From: Sphingobacterium faecium
GTDB taxonomy: Bacteria > Bacteroidota > Bacteroidia > Sphingobacteriales > Sphingobacteriaceae
DNA: 64,000 bases
Direction: 5' to 3'
Assembly (NCBI RefSeq): GCF_003054045.1
Contig: NZ_QBKH01000007.1
Location: forward strand, 145,482 to 209,481
Within the stretch, counting starts at the first letter, position 1. The number at the start of each line of letters is the position of its first letter. Below, piece by piece: positions 27,334 through 35,413 of the stretch. Position numbers and translations under genes: made by a program. Below the pieces are notes generated by a model, which had not been told where the DNA came from, did not search any database, and worked only from the letters and a program-made list of their open reading frames with translations.

Positions 27334-28407
27334 ATGTTAGAAAAATTACAGGCGATAAAAGAAAGATGGGAAGAAGTGGAGGCTGAATTAGGCAATCCAG
27401 ATACCATCAAAGATATGAAGCGTTTTGCTAAATTAAATAAAGAATACAAAGATTTAGGCAAGATTGTAGACCAATACCATATCTACAGAAATATGGTGAG
27501 CAATATCGAAACCAATAAAGATATCATCAGCAATGAGAAAGATCAAGAGCTTCGCGATATGGCGAAAGAAGAGCTTGATGAATTATTAGGTGCAAAAGAA
27601 GAGAAAGAGGACGAAATCCGAATGATGCTTATTCCTAAGGATCCTGAAGATGATAAGAATGCAATTATCGAGATCCGTGGTGGTACAGGCGGTGATGAAG
27701 CAGCTTTATTTGCTGGTGATTTATACCGGATGTATACTCGTTTCTTTGAAACAAAGGGCTGGAGAGTAGAAGTAATGGATGTGACAGAAGGAACTTCTGG
27801 TGGCTATAAAGAGGTAATCTTGAAAGTTATTGGTGAAGATACTTACGGACAGTTGAAATATGAATCAGGCGTACACCGTGTACAACGTGTACCTGATACA
27901 GAAACTCAAGGTCGTGTACATACTTCAGCGGCATCAGTTGCTGTTCTTCCCGAGGCAGAAGAAGTCGATGTTGACATCAATCCAGGTGATGTGGAGATGC
28001 ATACTTCTCGTTCTGGTGGTGCTGGTGGACAAAACGTAAATAAAGTAGAAACGAAAGTACAATTGACACATAAGCCATCAGGAATTGTTGTCGTTTGTCA
28101 AGTCGAACGTTCACAATTAGCGAACCGTGAGTTGGCGATGGAAATGCTTCGGACTAAACTTTACGAGATCGAATTGAACAAAAAGAATGGTTCAATTGCT
28201 GCAAAAAGAAAGACTTTAGTATCAACGGGTGACCGTTCAGCAAAAATCCGCACCTATAACTACCCTCAAGGAAGATTTACAGAGCACCGTATTGGTATGA
28301 CAACATATAATTTACCAGCTATTTTGGACGGTGATATTCAGTCAATTATAGACGCATTACAGTTTGCTGAGAATGCAGAAAAGATGAAAGACGGAGCTGT
28401 AGACTAG
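27334..28407 (+). CDS. prfA: Peptide chain release factor 1
   Basis: RF1 reads UAA and UAG stop codons and triggers peptide release on the ribosome. The 357-residue product has the methylated GGQ motif at 231-233 (GAGGQNVN) and the codon-reading tripeptide as PDT in RVPDTETQG; the RF1 form is PxT, whereas RF2 has SPF. The N-terminal helical domain, the ribosome-binding core and the C-terminal tail are all full length. It stands alone, followed by four tRNA-Asp genes on the same strand. Confidence 0.97.
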   Translation: MLEKLQAIKERWEEVEAELGNPDTIKDMKRFAKLNKEYKDLGKIVDQYHIYRNMVSNIETNKDIISNEKDQELRDMAKEELDELLGAKEEKEDEIRMMLIPKDPEDDKNAIIEIRGGTGGDEAALFAGDLYRMYTRFFETKGWRVEVMDVTEGTSGGYKEVILKVIGEDTYGQLKYESGVHRVQRVPDTETQGRVHTSAASVAVLPEAEEVDVDINPGDVEMHTSRSGGAGGQNVNKVETKVQLTHKPSGIVVVCQVERSQLANRELAMEMLRTKLYEIELNKKNGSIAAKRKTLVSTGDRSAKIRTYNYPQGRFTEHRIGMTTYNLPAILDGDIQSIIDALQFAENAEKMKDGAVD

Positions 28408-28423
28408 TTTTTTTTAAAATAAT

Positions 28424-28455
28424 ATTAGCAAATAAAGAAATAAACGCTATATTTG
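28424..28455 (+). promoter_or_regulatory. Promoter of the tRNA-Asp cluster
   Basis: TTAG at 28424-28427, 20 bases, then a perfect TATATTTG -7 box at 28448-28455. A CCTTC/GAAGG stem-loop (28460-28475) lies between it and the first tRNA, at the expected 5' end of the transcript. Confidence 0.55.
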
Positions 28456-28480
28456 CACACCTTCAAGAGAGAAGGTAAAC

Positions 28481-28554
28481 GGTCTGGTAGTTCAGCTGGT
28501 TAGAATACATGCCTGTCACGCATGGGGTCGCGGGTTCGAGTCCCGTCCAGACCG
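28481..28554 (+). tRNA. tRNA-Asp (GTC), copy 1
   Basis: A 74-base cloverleaf with anticodon GTC in the loop CTGTCAC, acceptor pairs GGTCTGG/CCAGACC and discriminator G. No CCA is encoded after it. The T-arm (GCGGGTTCGAGTCCCGT) is standard. Confidence 0.96.
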
Positions 28555-28604
28555 CTAAAAACTGAGAGTAATCTCGAATAGTTCTTTAACAACATTTAAA
28601 ATTT

Positions 28605-28678
28605 GGTCCGGTAGTTCAGCTGGTTAGAATACATGCCTGTCACGCATGGGGTCGCGGGTTCGAGTCCCGTCCGGACCG
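28605..28678 (+). tRNA. tRNA-Asp (GTC), copy 2
   Basis: Same body as copy 1, but with acceptor pairs GGTCCGG/CCGGACC: the fifth pair is C-G instead of T-A, a compensated change. An encoded CCA follows at 28679-28681. Confidence 0.96.
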
Positions 28679-28707
28679 CCAATTTTAAATAAATCTTTAC
28701 ATTTTTC

Positions 28708-28781
28708 GGTCTGGTAGTTCAGCTGGTTAGAATACATGCCTGTCACGCATGGGGTCGCGGGTTCGAGTCCCGTCCAGACCG
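28708..28781 (+). tRNA. tRNA-Asp (GTC), copy 3
   Basis: Identical to copy 1 in body and acceptor stem (GGTCTGG/CCAGACC), but followed by an encoded CCA at 28782-28784. Confidence 0.96.
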
Positions 28782-28798
28782 CCAAAAAATAGTAAAAC

Positions 28799-28872
28799 GG
28801 TCCGGTAGTTCAGCTGGTTAGAATACATGCCTGTCACGCATGGGGTCGCGGGTTCGAGTCCCGTCCGGACCG
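28799..28872 (+). tRNA. tRNA-Asp (GTC), copy 4
   Basis: Identical to copy 2 in body and acceptor stem (GGTCCGG/CCGGACC), without an encoded CCA. A terminator follows directly. Confidence 0.96.
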
Positions 28873-28880
28873 CTGATTAG

Positions 28881-28914
28881 AAAAGCTTTCAATGCAAATT
28901 GAAAGCTTTTCTTG
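28881..28914 (+). terminator. Terminator of the tRNA-Asp cluster
   Basis: Perfect 13-base arms (28881-28893, 28898-28910) with a GCAA tetraloop; the T-rich end is interrupted by one C. Confidence 0.78.
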
Positions 28915-29191
28915 TTTATATCCAGATTCCACTTCGGATCTCTCAGACTGATACCCCCCACGGAGAGATAATCTCAACGATCATTTTACTAACCAAATCT
29001 GATCATCTTTTTATATCTCGATCAAATCGGTTTATCTCAAAAACACGCACATTTTATTCATATAAATCATTGTTCTTCAAAAGCTCAAGAACACATGCAC
29101 ACCATATACAATAAGTTGCTCTTGCGCTTTCTATGGGGAAAAAAGTAAGATCAATCCTATTATTAAATATCATAAACAGATGACACAAAAA
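28915..29191. other. Intergenic stretch with no recognised gene
   Basis: Between the tRNA terminator and the beta-galactosidase terminator I find no convincing gene. One 71-codon open frame here has no family resemblance, overlaps the tRNA terminator and is rich in Ser, His and Ile like random AT-rich DNA. Confidence 0.55.
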
Positions 29192-29226
29192 AGAAGCCTC
29201 CGTATGCAGGACATACAGAGGCTTCT
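29184..29226 (-). terminator. Terminator of the beta-galactosidase gene
   Basis: Fifteen-base arms (29192-29206, 29212-29226) with one mismatch; on the minus strand a run of six T's follows. Confidence 0.82.
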
Positions 29227-29248
29227 CCAATCTTTTATTTTAACACTG

Positions 29249-32200
29249 CTATTCTGCGCTCACAGAGAATTCTGCAGCAGAAGCAAAGTCTTGTCCGTTT
29301 TGAGAACTTAATGCTGTAAAACGAATAAAACGCCCTTTTACTGACTTTATCAATGTGACCGTTTTCGGTTTTCCATTATTTTCAAAATTTCCTTCCGCGA
29401 TAGGATCACTCCAATTTTTACCATCACTGCTTATTTGCAATTTATACCCTTTGATATTACCATTACCACCACCTTGACGCGGAGTATACGTAAATGCTTT
29501 GATGGTTTTAATGGCATTCGCATCAAAATCAATCCAATGTGGATATTGCGCCACTGTAACCGAATACATCGAGTGCCATATGGTACTTGGATCACCATCT
29601 AATACATGAGAAGCTTCGCCCTCTCCCGTTTCTTCACTGGAGGCAAAAACGACCTGCATCGGGATACTTTCAATCTTAGGAAACTCAAAAGAAGCTTTCA
29701 ATTTTTCATTTCCCTGAGCCCAAGCGGTCACGATACCGCCCTCACGTAAGTTGACAGGAGATTTGAATAGTTGTGGTTTCCCTTTACCAATAGTATAGTA
29801 CAATGCTGCAGATGCCTGCTCACTTGCGATATGTAAATCACCGTTACGACTTCTCGAAACTGAGATTGGCATATCCCCAGCTAGAGAGACTTGAGATTTT
29901 TGACTATAATCTTGTTTGGAGACAGGACGAATGATAAATCCAAATGATGTTGATTTAGCTTTAACACGATCTTGCTCCAATGGAGGTCCTTGTCCACAAC
30001 TATTTCCACCTAAACCAGTAACTGCAGCATCTACATGCAGATGTGTGCCCGAGCTTTTTGGTAATTTATAGGGGTGACTCGCTAACGTTAATTCCATCTC
30101 ACTCCAAGGTAATGCAGAAGTTGACATATGATCTTTAGCAATAAATACCACACCACTTCCAGCAGCATCTGTTAAAGCAGTCCAACGCACCTCTTCATTA
30201 TTGCTCATACTTTGAGGATTCGGCCATGGAACAAATTGATCTTTAACGGTGCTCTTATGCAGTTCAATATGTTGTGCAGTTTTACGATCTGCATAGTTAT
30301 TGATAGGACCTCTTCCGTAATAGGTGTAGTTGCTATATTGTTCAGGTAGCTGTAGGCTATAACCTAATCTAGCCAGCGCAAAAGTTTCATCATTAGAAGT
30401 CACGTTTGCCGCTAATTCGAGCGAACCATCTGGGTACACTGTCCACACCTGATTCGTTGTAAACTTAAAGTCATGAGCACCAAACGGTCTATCTTTATGT
30501 TCTTCAATCGTGTAAGTACCAGAAGTACCACCATGGATCGTCGCCGCATGGGGAGCTTGAGACTCGACCATAAACGACAAGACAATCGCTCCATCCGGTC
30601 TTGTGTACATCGAATTGGATAACGCTTTATGTTTTAGATTATGCAGCCCTTTTTGAAACCATTGTTGGTAAGCCCAATTATCATTATCGACAGGCGCACG
30701 GAAAGCATCTAATTTAGGACCTTCTCCATCACGAATCACTTGTTTGCCGGCATAGGTCAAGCTATATATACTTCCATTTTCAGTATCAAATTTGATGATA
30801 AAATCAGTGCCTTTAACAACTTTTAGTTTTTGTTCATCAACAAGATGCAATTTACCTTTAGTCTGGACCTCAGCAATGGATGATCTTCCTGTCGCTGCTT
30901 TTACAAGCAACTGTTCCTCCATTTGTACATATCCTTTAGGAGCCCATAATTGATCCTTAGCCAATAAGAACTGTACTTTAACAAAGTATTCCGACTGCTT
31001 GTTGAATTTTTCAATATCCAAAGGTAAGGTAATTACCTTTTTCTCACGTGCAGCAATTACATCACCTTTCCATACTGGCATAGGTTTTTGCACCTCTACC
31101 CCATTTTCATATAAAGACCAAACGATATCATAATCAGCCAAAGAAGTAAAATAGTTCTTATTAAAGATCTCCACTTTACCCTGTATGATATCAATAGCTT
31201 TTACACCTACGTTCTGGTACACTTTCTTCACCTCATAATATTGCGGTTTAGGTTTCATATCAGCGAAAATCAATCCATTATTGACAAATGTGCCATCATT
31301 TGGCTTATCTCCAAAATCACCACCATAAGCCAGGAATTTTTCACCAGATTGTTTATCATAATAATACATCGCTTGATCGATCCAATCCCAAGTTGCACCC
31401 CCCATAAAGAAATTAGTCGACTCAATGGCTTCCCAATAATCAATCAGATTACCTGATGCATTTCCCATCGAATGCGCATATTCCGAAATATGGAAGGGGT
31501 ACTTCATCTTGAACTGCCCTTTTACTGCCTGACGCACCCATTCTATGGAAGGATATTGGTTAGAACCGATATCAACAATACTGTTATTTCGTTCATATTG
31601 AACAGGCCGCGAAGTGTCAAATTTTTTAATCGCATCATATGCCGCTACAAAATTGTTTCCAGGACCAGCCTCATTTCCTAATGACCATAATACAATGGAA
31701 GGATGATTTACATTGGCATGGATCATCTCCAAATTACGCGCGACGTGAGCATTCTTCCACTCAGGAGGATGTGATAGAGAAGCATCTCCATAATAGTATT
31801 CATGACTTTCAATATTAGCTTCATCTTCCAAATAAATACCATACTTATCACAGAGATAATACCAATAAGGATCATCTGGATAATGCGAATTACGGACATG
31901 ATTGATATTCGCTTTTTTCATTAAGATGATCTCTTTTTCCATCTGTTCATGAGTCACCACTTTTCCTTTCTCCGGATTAGACTCATGACGGTTGACACCT
32001 TTAAGTTTTACAGTCTTACCGTTTAAATAAAAATAACGACCTGCCAATCCAAACTCATCGTCTGAAGCTTTGGTATCTTTGATTTCTACTTTGCGGAAAC
32101 CAACATAAGTTGCAGTTGTTTCTAGTATTTTATTTTTACTATCCTTCAATTCAGCGACCAAGGTATACCGATATGGACGCTCAGCTGACCATTTGTTTGG

Positions 32201-33292
32201 ATTATCAACCTGCAAAATTGCTTCCACAAGAGATGAGCTATTGGGATTCACATCGACAATACGAGTCGAAACCAGATTGGCTTGAATAGCCTTGTTCGCA
32301 TCACTATACAACTCATTTTCATATAAACTATAGGCTATTTTAAGTCCTTTCACTACCTTTTTGTCTTTATTTAGAATTTCAGACTTAATAGCCAGTGTTC
32401 CATGCTGATAGTGGGCATCCAGATCAGGAATAGCAATTAAATCACGGATTTGAACCTTTGGTTTTGATGTCAACGCAACGGTTCTAAATATGCCTGGTAG
32501 TCGAAACATATCCTGTGCTTCTATAAAAGAAGCATCTGAATTACGATAAACTTCCACAGCAACCACATTTTCACCTTTCTTATTCAAATAATCCGTGATG
32601 TTGAAAGAAGCCACATTACGTGAGTTTTTGGAAAAGCCGACATATTTTCCATTGATCCATAAGTAAAAAAATGAATCTACTCCATCAAAATTAATATAGA
32701 TATCACGACCATCCCAATTTGTAGGTACCGTAAACGATCGTCGATAGGATCCAACTTCATTGCGATATATATAAGTTGTCCAATGTTTTGGAGGAGTACG
32801 CATCACCCCGCCGCGCCAATCATCCACCTTTACCTGATGTTGAAATATGACAGGTTGGTTGACATAAATAGGCACACCGTACTTGAGTGTACCATCCTTT
32901 TGAATGCCCGCAATGTTCCAACTCATCGGCACACCGACATTATCCCAAGAGGAAACATCAGTTTTAGGATCAAAAAAATTCTTAGGCCTTTCATCCGGAG
33001 TCTTTACCCAATTAAATTTCCAAGTACCATTGAGTGATTGCCAATATGAGCTATTTTCAGGTAATACCTGACGTGCACTATGCGCATCTTGGAAGGAGAA
33101 AAAATAAGCATGTGGCTGTTCTTTATTGAGAGCCAGATCTTGTGGCGATTCCCACTCTTTCCCTGTAGGGATAGTCTCGACTCCATAACGAAACCCTACA
33201 ATCGGATCTCCGATTTGTGCGTTCGATTGGAAGGTCGATGCGAATAAAACTGTCATTACACAGCTGATCCGCATAGATAATGATTTGATCAT
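29249..33292 (-). CDS. lacZ: Large exported GH2 beta-galactosidase with F5/8C domain
   Basis: A 1347-residue glycoside hydrolase that releases terminal beta-galactose. A signal peptide (ending FQSNAQ) exports it. Order: GH2 sugar-binding domain (about 70-270), immunoglobulin-like domain (about 275-400), TIM barrel (about 405-700) with acid/base Glu541 in SLGNEAG and nucleophile Glu604 in HISEYAHS, a second Ig-like domain, the beta-gal small-chain domain (about 850-1120), a short linker domain and a C-terminal F5/8 type C (discoidin-like) region (about 1220-1347). E. coli LacZ has 1023 residues; the extra is the C-terminal part, probably glycan binding. It has a good promoter at 33349-33320 and its own terminator. 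No sugar transporter lies beside it. Confidence 0.94.
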   Translation of the reverse strand: MIKSLSMRISCVMTVLFASTFQSNAQIGDPIVGFRYGVETIPTGKEWESPQDLALNKEQPHAYFFSFQDAHSARQVLPENSSYWQSLNGTWKFNWVKTPDERPKNFFDPKTDVSSWDNVGVPMSWNIAGIQKDGTLKYGVPIYVNQPVIFQHQVKVDDWRGGVMRTPPKHWTTYIYRNEVGSYRRSFTVPTNWDGRDIYINFDGVDSFFYLWINGKYVGFSKNSRNVASFNITDYLNKKGENVVAVEVYRNSDASFIEAQDMFRLPGIFRTVALTSKPKVQIRDLIAIPDLDAHYQHGTLAIKSEILNKDKKVVKGLKIAYSLYENELYSDANKAIQANLVSTRIVDVNPNSSSLVEAILQVDNPNKWSAERPYRYTLVAELKDSKNKILETTATYVGFRKVEIKDTKASDDEFGLAGRYFYLNGKTVKLKGVNRHESNPEKGKVVTHEQMEKEIILMKKANINHVRNSHYPDDPYWYYLCDKYGIYLEDEANIESHEYYYGDASLSHPPEWKNAHVARNLEMIHANVNHPSIVLWSLGNEAGPGNNFVAAYDAIKKFDTSRPVQYERNNSIVDIGSNQYPSIEWVRQAVKGQFKMKYPFHISEYAHSMGNASGNLIDYWEAIESTNFFMGGATWDWIDQAMYYYDKQSGEKFLAYGGDFGDKPNDGTFVNNGLIFADMKPKPQYYEVKKVYQNVGVKAIDIIQGKVEIFNKNYFTSLADYDIVWSLYENGVEVQKPMPVWKGDVIAAREKKVITLPLDIEKFNKQSEYFVKVQFLLAKDQLWAPKGYVQMEEQLLVKAATGRSSIAEVQTKGKLHLVDEQKLKVVKGTDFIIKFDTENGSIYSLTYAGKQVIRDGEGPKLDAFRAPVDNDNWAYQQWFQKGLHNLKHKALSNSMYTRPDGAIVLSFMVESQAPHAATIHGGTSGTYTIEEHKDRPFGAHDFKFTTNQVWTVYPDGSLELAANVTSNDETFALARLGYSLQLPEQYSNYTYYGRGPINNYADRKTAQHIELHKSTVKDQFVPWPNPQSMSNNEEVRWTALTDAAGSGVVFIAKDHMSTSALPWSEMELTLASHPYKLPKSSGTHLHVDAAVTGLGGNSCGQGPPLEQDRVKAKSTSFGFIIRPVSKQDYSQKSQVSLAGDMPISVSRSRNGDLHIASEQASAALYYTIGKGKPQLFKSPVNLREGGIVTAWAQGNEKLKASFEFPKIESIPMQVVFASSEETGEGEASHVLDGDPSTIWHSMYSVTVAQYPHWIDFDANAIKTIKAFTYTPRQGGGNGNIKGYKLQISSDGKNWSDPIAEGNFENNGKPKTVTLIKSVKGRFIRFTALSSQNGQDFASAAEFSVSAE

Positions 33293-33319
33293 ATTGAATT
33301 ATTAAATAGAGGTTGTATA

Positions 33320-33349
33320 CAAAAATATAAGCAATATAATGAAATACAA
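33320..33349 (-). promoter_or_regulatory. Promoter of the beta-galactosidase gene
   Basis: On the minus strand: TTG at 33349-33347, 19 bases, TATTTTTG at 33327-33320, giving a leader of about 20 bases. This is the full Bacteroidota primary sigma pattern. Confidence 0.65.
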
Positions 33350-33630
33350 GTCGCTACAATTAATCATTCGATTGCGTAAAATTTCTATGTATAAACGGAA
33401 CTGTTTCAGTTACTTCAAAAAAATAGCTAGAAAATACGGATCAAACTAAAGGGGCTTGCTATCCAATGTAATCTTCACTCATACCAAAACGCTCTTTTTT
33501 TCGTTTAAAAAATTTACGCTTATCAAAAAAAAAGAGTAGGTTTGGCCTGAAAGTAGAATGGTTTTTTCTACGAAACATCATAAATATTAAACTCGTTGGG
33601 TTACTATTAGTTATATTAAGGTATTAATAG
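33350..33630. other. Intergenic region upstream of the ECF sigma gene
   Basis: AT-rich, no open frame. It should hold the promoter of the sigma factor gene. The only -7-like box is TAGGTTTG at 33537-33544, without a clear -33 element; a sigma-specific autoregulated promoter would not fit that pattern, and I cannot name one. Confidence 0.5.
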
Positions 33631-34200
33631 GTGAGTAAGATCAGTAAATCAAATAAGCTCCAGAGTGATGAGCAAATCATAGCCGGTATTCAATCGGGTA
33701 GTAGTATTGCACTAGATGCGATATATGAATTATACTACCCCTCTATTGCCCACATGATTTATCAAAATAACGGAAGCGAAGATGAGGCAAAAGATATCTT
33801 TCAAGAAGCAGTAATCGTGCTTTACGACAAGATTTCAAAAGGTAATTTTGAATTAAGCAGTAAGCTTAAAACTTATCTTTATTCGATTTGCAGAAGACTT
33901 TGGCTTAAGCAGTTAAATCGTGCAGGTTTTGGTTCAGTAGACATCCGAGGTTACGAAGATTCGCTACCAGATAACGATGATATTGAGCAACATCAGGAGC
34001 TTGATAAAAAGTTTGATCAAATGGAACATGCCATGTCCCTTTTAGGAGAACCTTGCAAAACCATCCTTCATGATTTTTATATCCAAAACCGCTCGATGCA
34101 GGATATCTGCGAGAAGTTTGGATATACGAATACGGACAATGCCAAAACTCAAAAATATAAATGCCTGCAAAGATTGAAAAAACTATTTTTCACGCAGTAA
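33631..34200 (+). CDS. ECF-type sigma-70 family factor
   Basis: A 189-residue extracytoplasmic-function sigma factor: region 2 at about residues 25-95 (ALDAIYELYYPSIAHMIY, then DEAKDIFQEAVIVLYDKI with the core-binding motif, then a YLYSICRRLWLK promoter-melting helix) and region 4 at about 128-185 (LLGEPCKTILHDFYIQ, then the HTH MQDICEKFGY). I take the GTG at 33631, directly after a stop codon, because no in-frame ATG exists before region 2. The next gene, 20 bases downstream, has an anti-sigma-like N-terminus and a protease domain; position suggests it controls this factor. Confidence 0.92.
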   Translation: MSKISKSNKLQSDEQIIAGIQSGSSIALDAIYELYYPSIAHMIYQNNGSEDEAKDIFQEAVIVLYDKISKGNFELSSKLKTYLYSICRRLWLKQLNRAGFGSVDIRGYEDSLPDNDDIEQHQELDKKFDQMEHAMSLLGEPCKTILHDFYIQNRSMQDICEKFGYTNTDNAKTQKYKCLQRLKKLFFTQ

Positions 34201-34219
34201 CGAAATAGCATAACAAACA

Positions 34220-35338
34220 ATGAGTATGATGAGTCAACAAGAATTTTTTGAATTAGCAGATCGCTATCTCAGAGATGAAATGGTAAAAGAAGAGCGTTCT
34301 TCTTTTGAATCTTTCTGTGCAGAAAATCCTTCTTTCTCGGCACAACTAACGCAACACCGTGAATTTCTTAATAATTTGAAAGAAACTCAAGCTCGCGTAG
34401 ATTTTAAGCAGCAACTTGCACAAACTGCTAAAGGATATCATCAATCCCACCATCAAGCTCAGGTGATCCCGATGAAGCAAACAAAAATTGTTTCTTTATG
34501 GGCCAAATTGAAAGCAAGTTCACTTGTAGCAGCAGCTGTAGCTGTAGTAGCCGTATTTTCAACACTATGGATTTCAGGCTATTATAAAAACATTGATAAA
34601 GCCAACACAGACTATAGTGCATTAAAACGCGATATGAACAATGTGAAGAAAGATGTCAATGAACATAATGCTGCACTTAAAAGTATCAACAATAAGTCTA
34701 CTAAAGCAAATGAAGCCTCTGCTAGCCAATTTGGAGCCACAGGTTTTATGGTTTCCAATAACGGTTATGTGGTTACAAATTATCACGTAGTAAGTGGTGC
34801 CGATTCTATTTACTTACAAAATAATAAAGGAGAATCTTATAAAGCACAAGTGATCCATTCAGATGCAGCCAATGATTTAGCGATCTTATTAATAGAAGAT
34901 GTTAATTTTAAAAGAGGTAAGGCCCTGCCTTACACGTTTAAAACAGGAGCTTCTGATTTAGGAGAAGATATTTACACCATAGGCTTCCCTCGTGATGAGG
35001 CAGTTTATGGTCAAGGATATTTGAGTTCTGCCACAGGATATGCCGGCGATACCATCGCATATCAAATCTCAATTCCGGTGAATCCCGGAAATAGTGGCGG
35101 TCCAGTTATGGATACAAAAGGAAATGTTATCGGAATCATCTCCGGTAAACAAAGAGGCATCGATGGAGCTGCATTTGCGATCAAAACAAAATCAATCTTA
35201 AAAGCTTTAGATGAAATTCCTGCAGACTCCCTACAAGGACAGGTAAAATTAAATAAGAAAAACATGCTTTCTGGTCTTTCACGAACAGAACAAATAAAGA
35301 GATTACAAGATTATATATACATGGTTAAGGTGTATTAA
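34220..35338 (+). CDS. Membrane-anchored trypsin-like serine protease with anti-sigma-like N-terminus
   Basis: A 372-residue protein of unusual build. Residues 1-55 form a small helical domain (FFELADRYLRDEM, then ERSSFESFCAENPSF) of the kind at the cytoplasmic end of many Bacteroidota anti-sigma factors, without zinc ligands. A basic stretch precedes one membrane helix (about 99-118), so the N-terminus should be inside. Next comes a coiled-coil-like linker (about 124-162) and a trypsin/DegP-type domain with the full triad: His189 in TNYHVVSG, Asp219 in DAANDLAIL, Ser292 in NPGNSGGPV. There is no PDZ domain. The short C-terminal tail ends in KVY. It starts 20 bases after the ECF sigma gene. 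The protease domain is certain; the anti-sigma role is inference. An alternative start is the ATG at 34229. Confidence 0.88.
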   Translation: MSMMSQQEFFELADRYLRDEMVKEERSSFESFCAENPSFSAQLTQHREFLNNLKETQARVDFKQQLAQTAKGYHQSHHQAQVIPMKQTKIVSLWAKLKASSLVAAAVAVVAVFSTLWISGYYKNIDKANTDYSALKRDMNNVKKDVNEHNAALKSINNKSTKANEASASQFGATGFMVSNNGYVVTNYHVVSGADSIYLQNNKGESYKAQVIHSDAANDLAILLIEDVNFKRGKALPYTFKTGASDLGEDIYTIGFPRDEAVYGQGYLSSATGYAGDTIAYQISIPVNPGNSGGPVMDTKGNVIGIISGKQRGIDGAAFAIKTKSILKALDEIPADSLQGQVKLNKKNMLSGLSRTEQIKRLQDYIYMVKVY

Positions 35339-35358
35339 TTGCGATCAAGCATACCAAG

Positions 35359-35396
35359 AAAAAGGGATCAATATTTATTATTGATCCCTTTTTTAA
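35359..35396. terminator. Bidirectional terminator
   Basis: Fifteen-base perfect arms (35359-35373, 35379-35393) with a five-base loop, A-rich before and T-rich after, between convergent genes. Confidence 0.83.
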
Positions 35397-35413
35397 TGAA
35401 TGACTGCCCACCC

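Noticed and set aside
28481..28872. CRISPR-like array of evenly repeated sequences
   Set aside because: The repeats are four complete tRNA-Asp cloverleaves with short spacers of differing length, not CRISPR repeats; no cas genes are nearby.
28899..29114. 71-codon open frame after the tRNA cluster
   Set aside because: It overlaps the tRNA terminator, has no start-site signal or family resemblance and has a random-looking composition.
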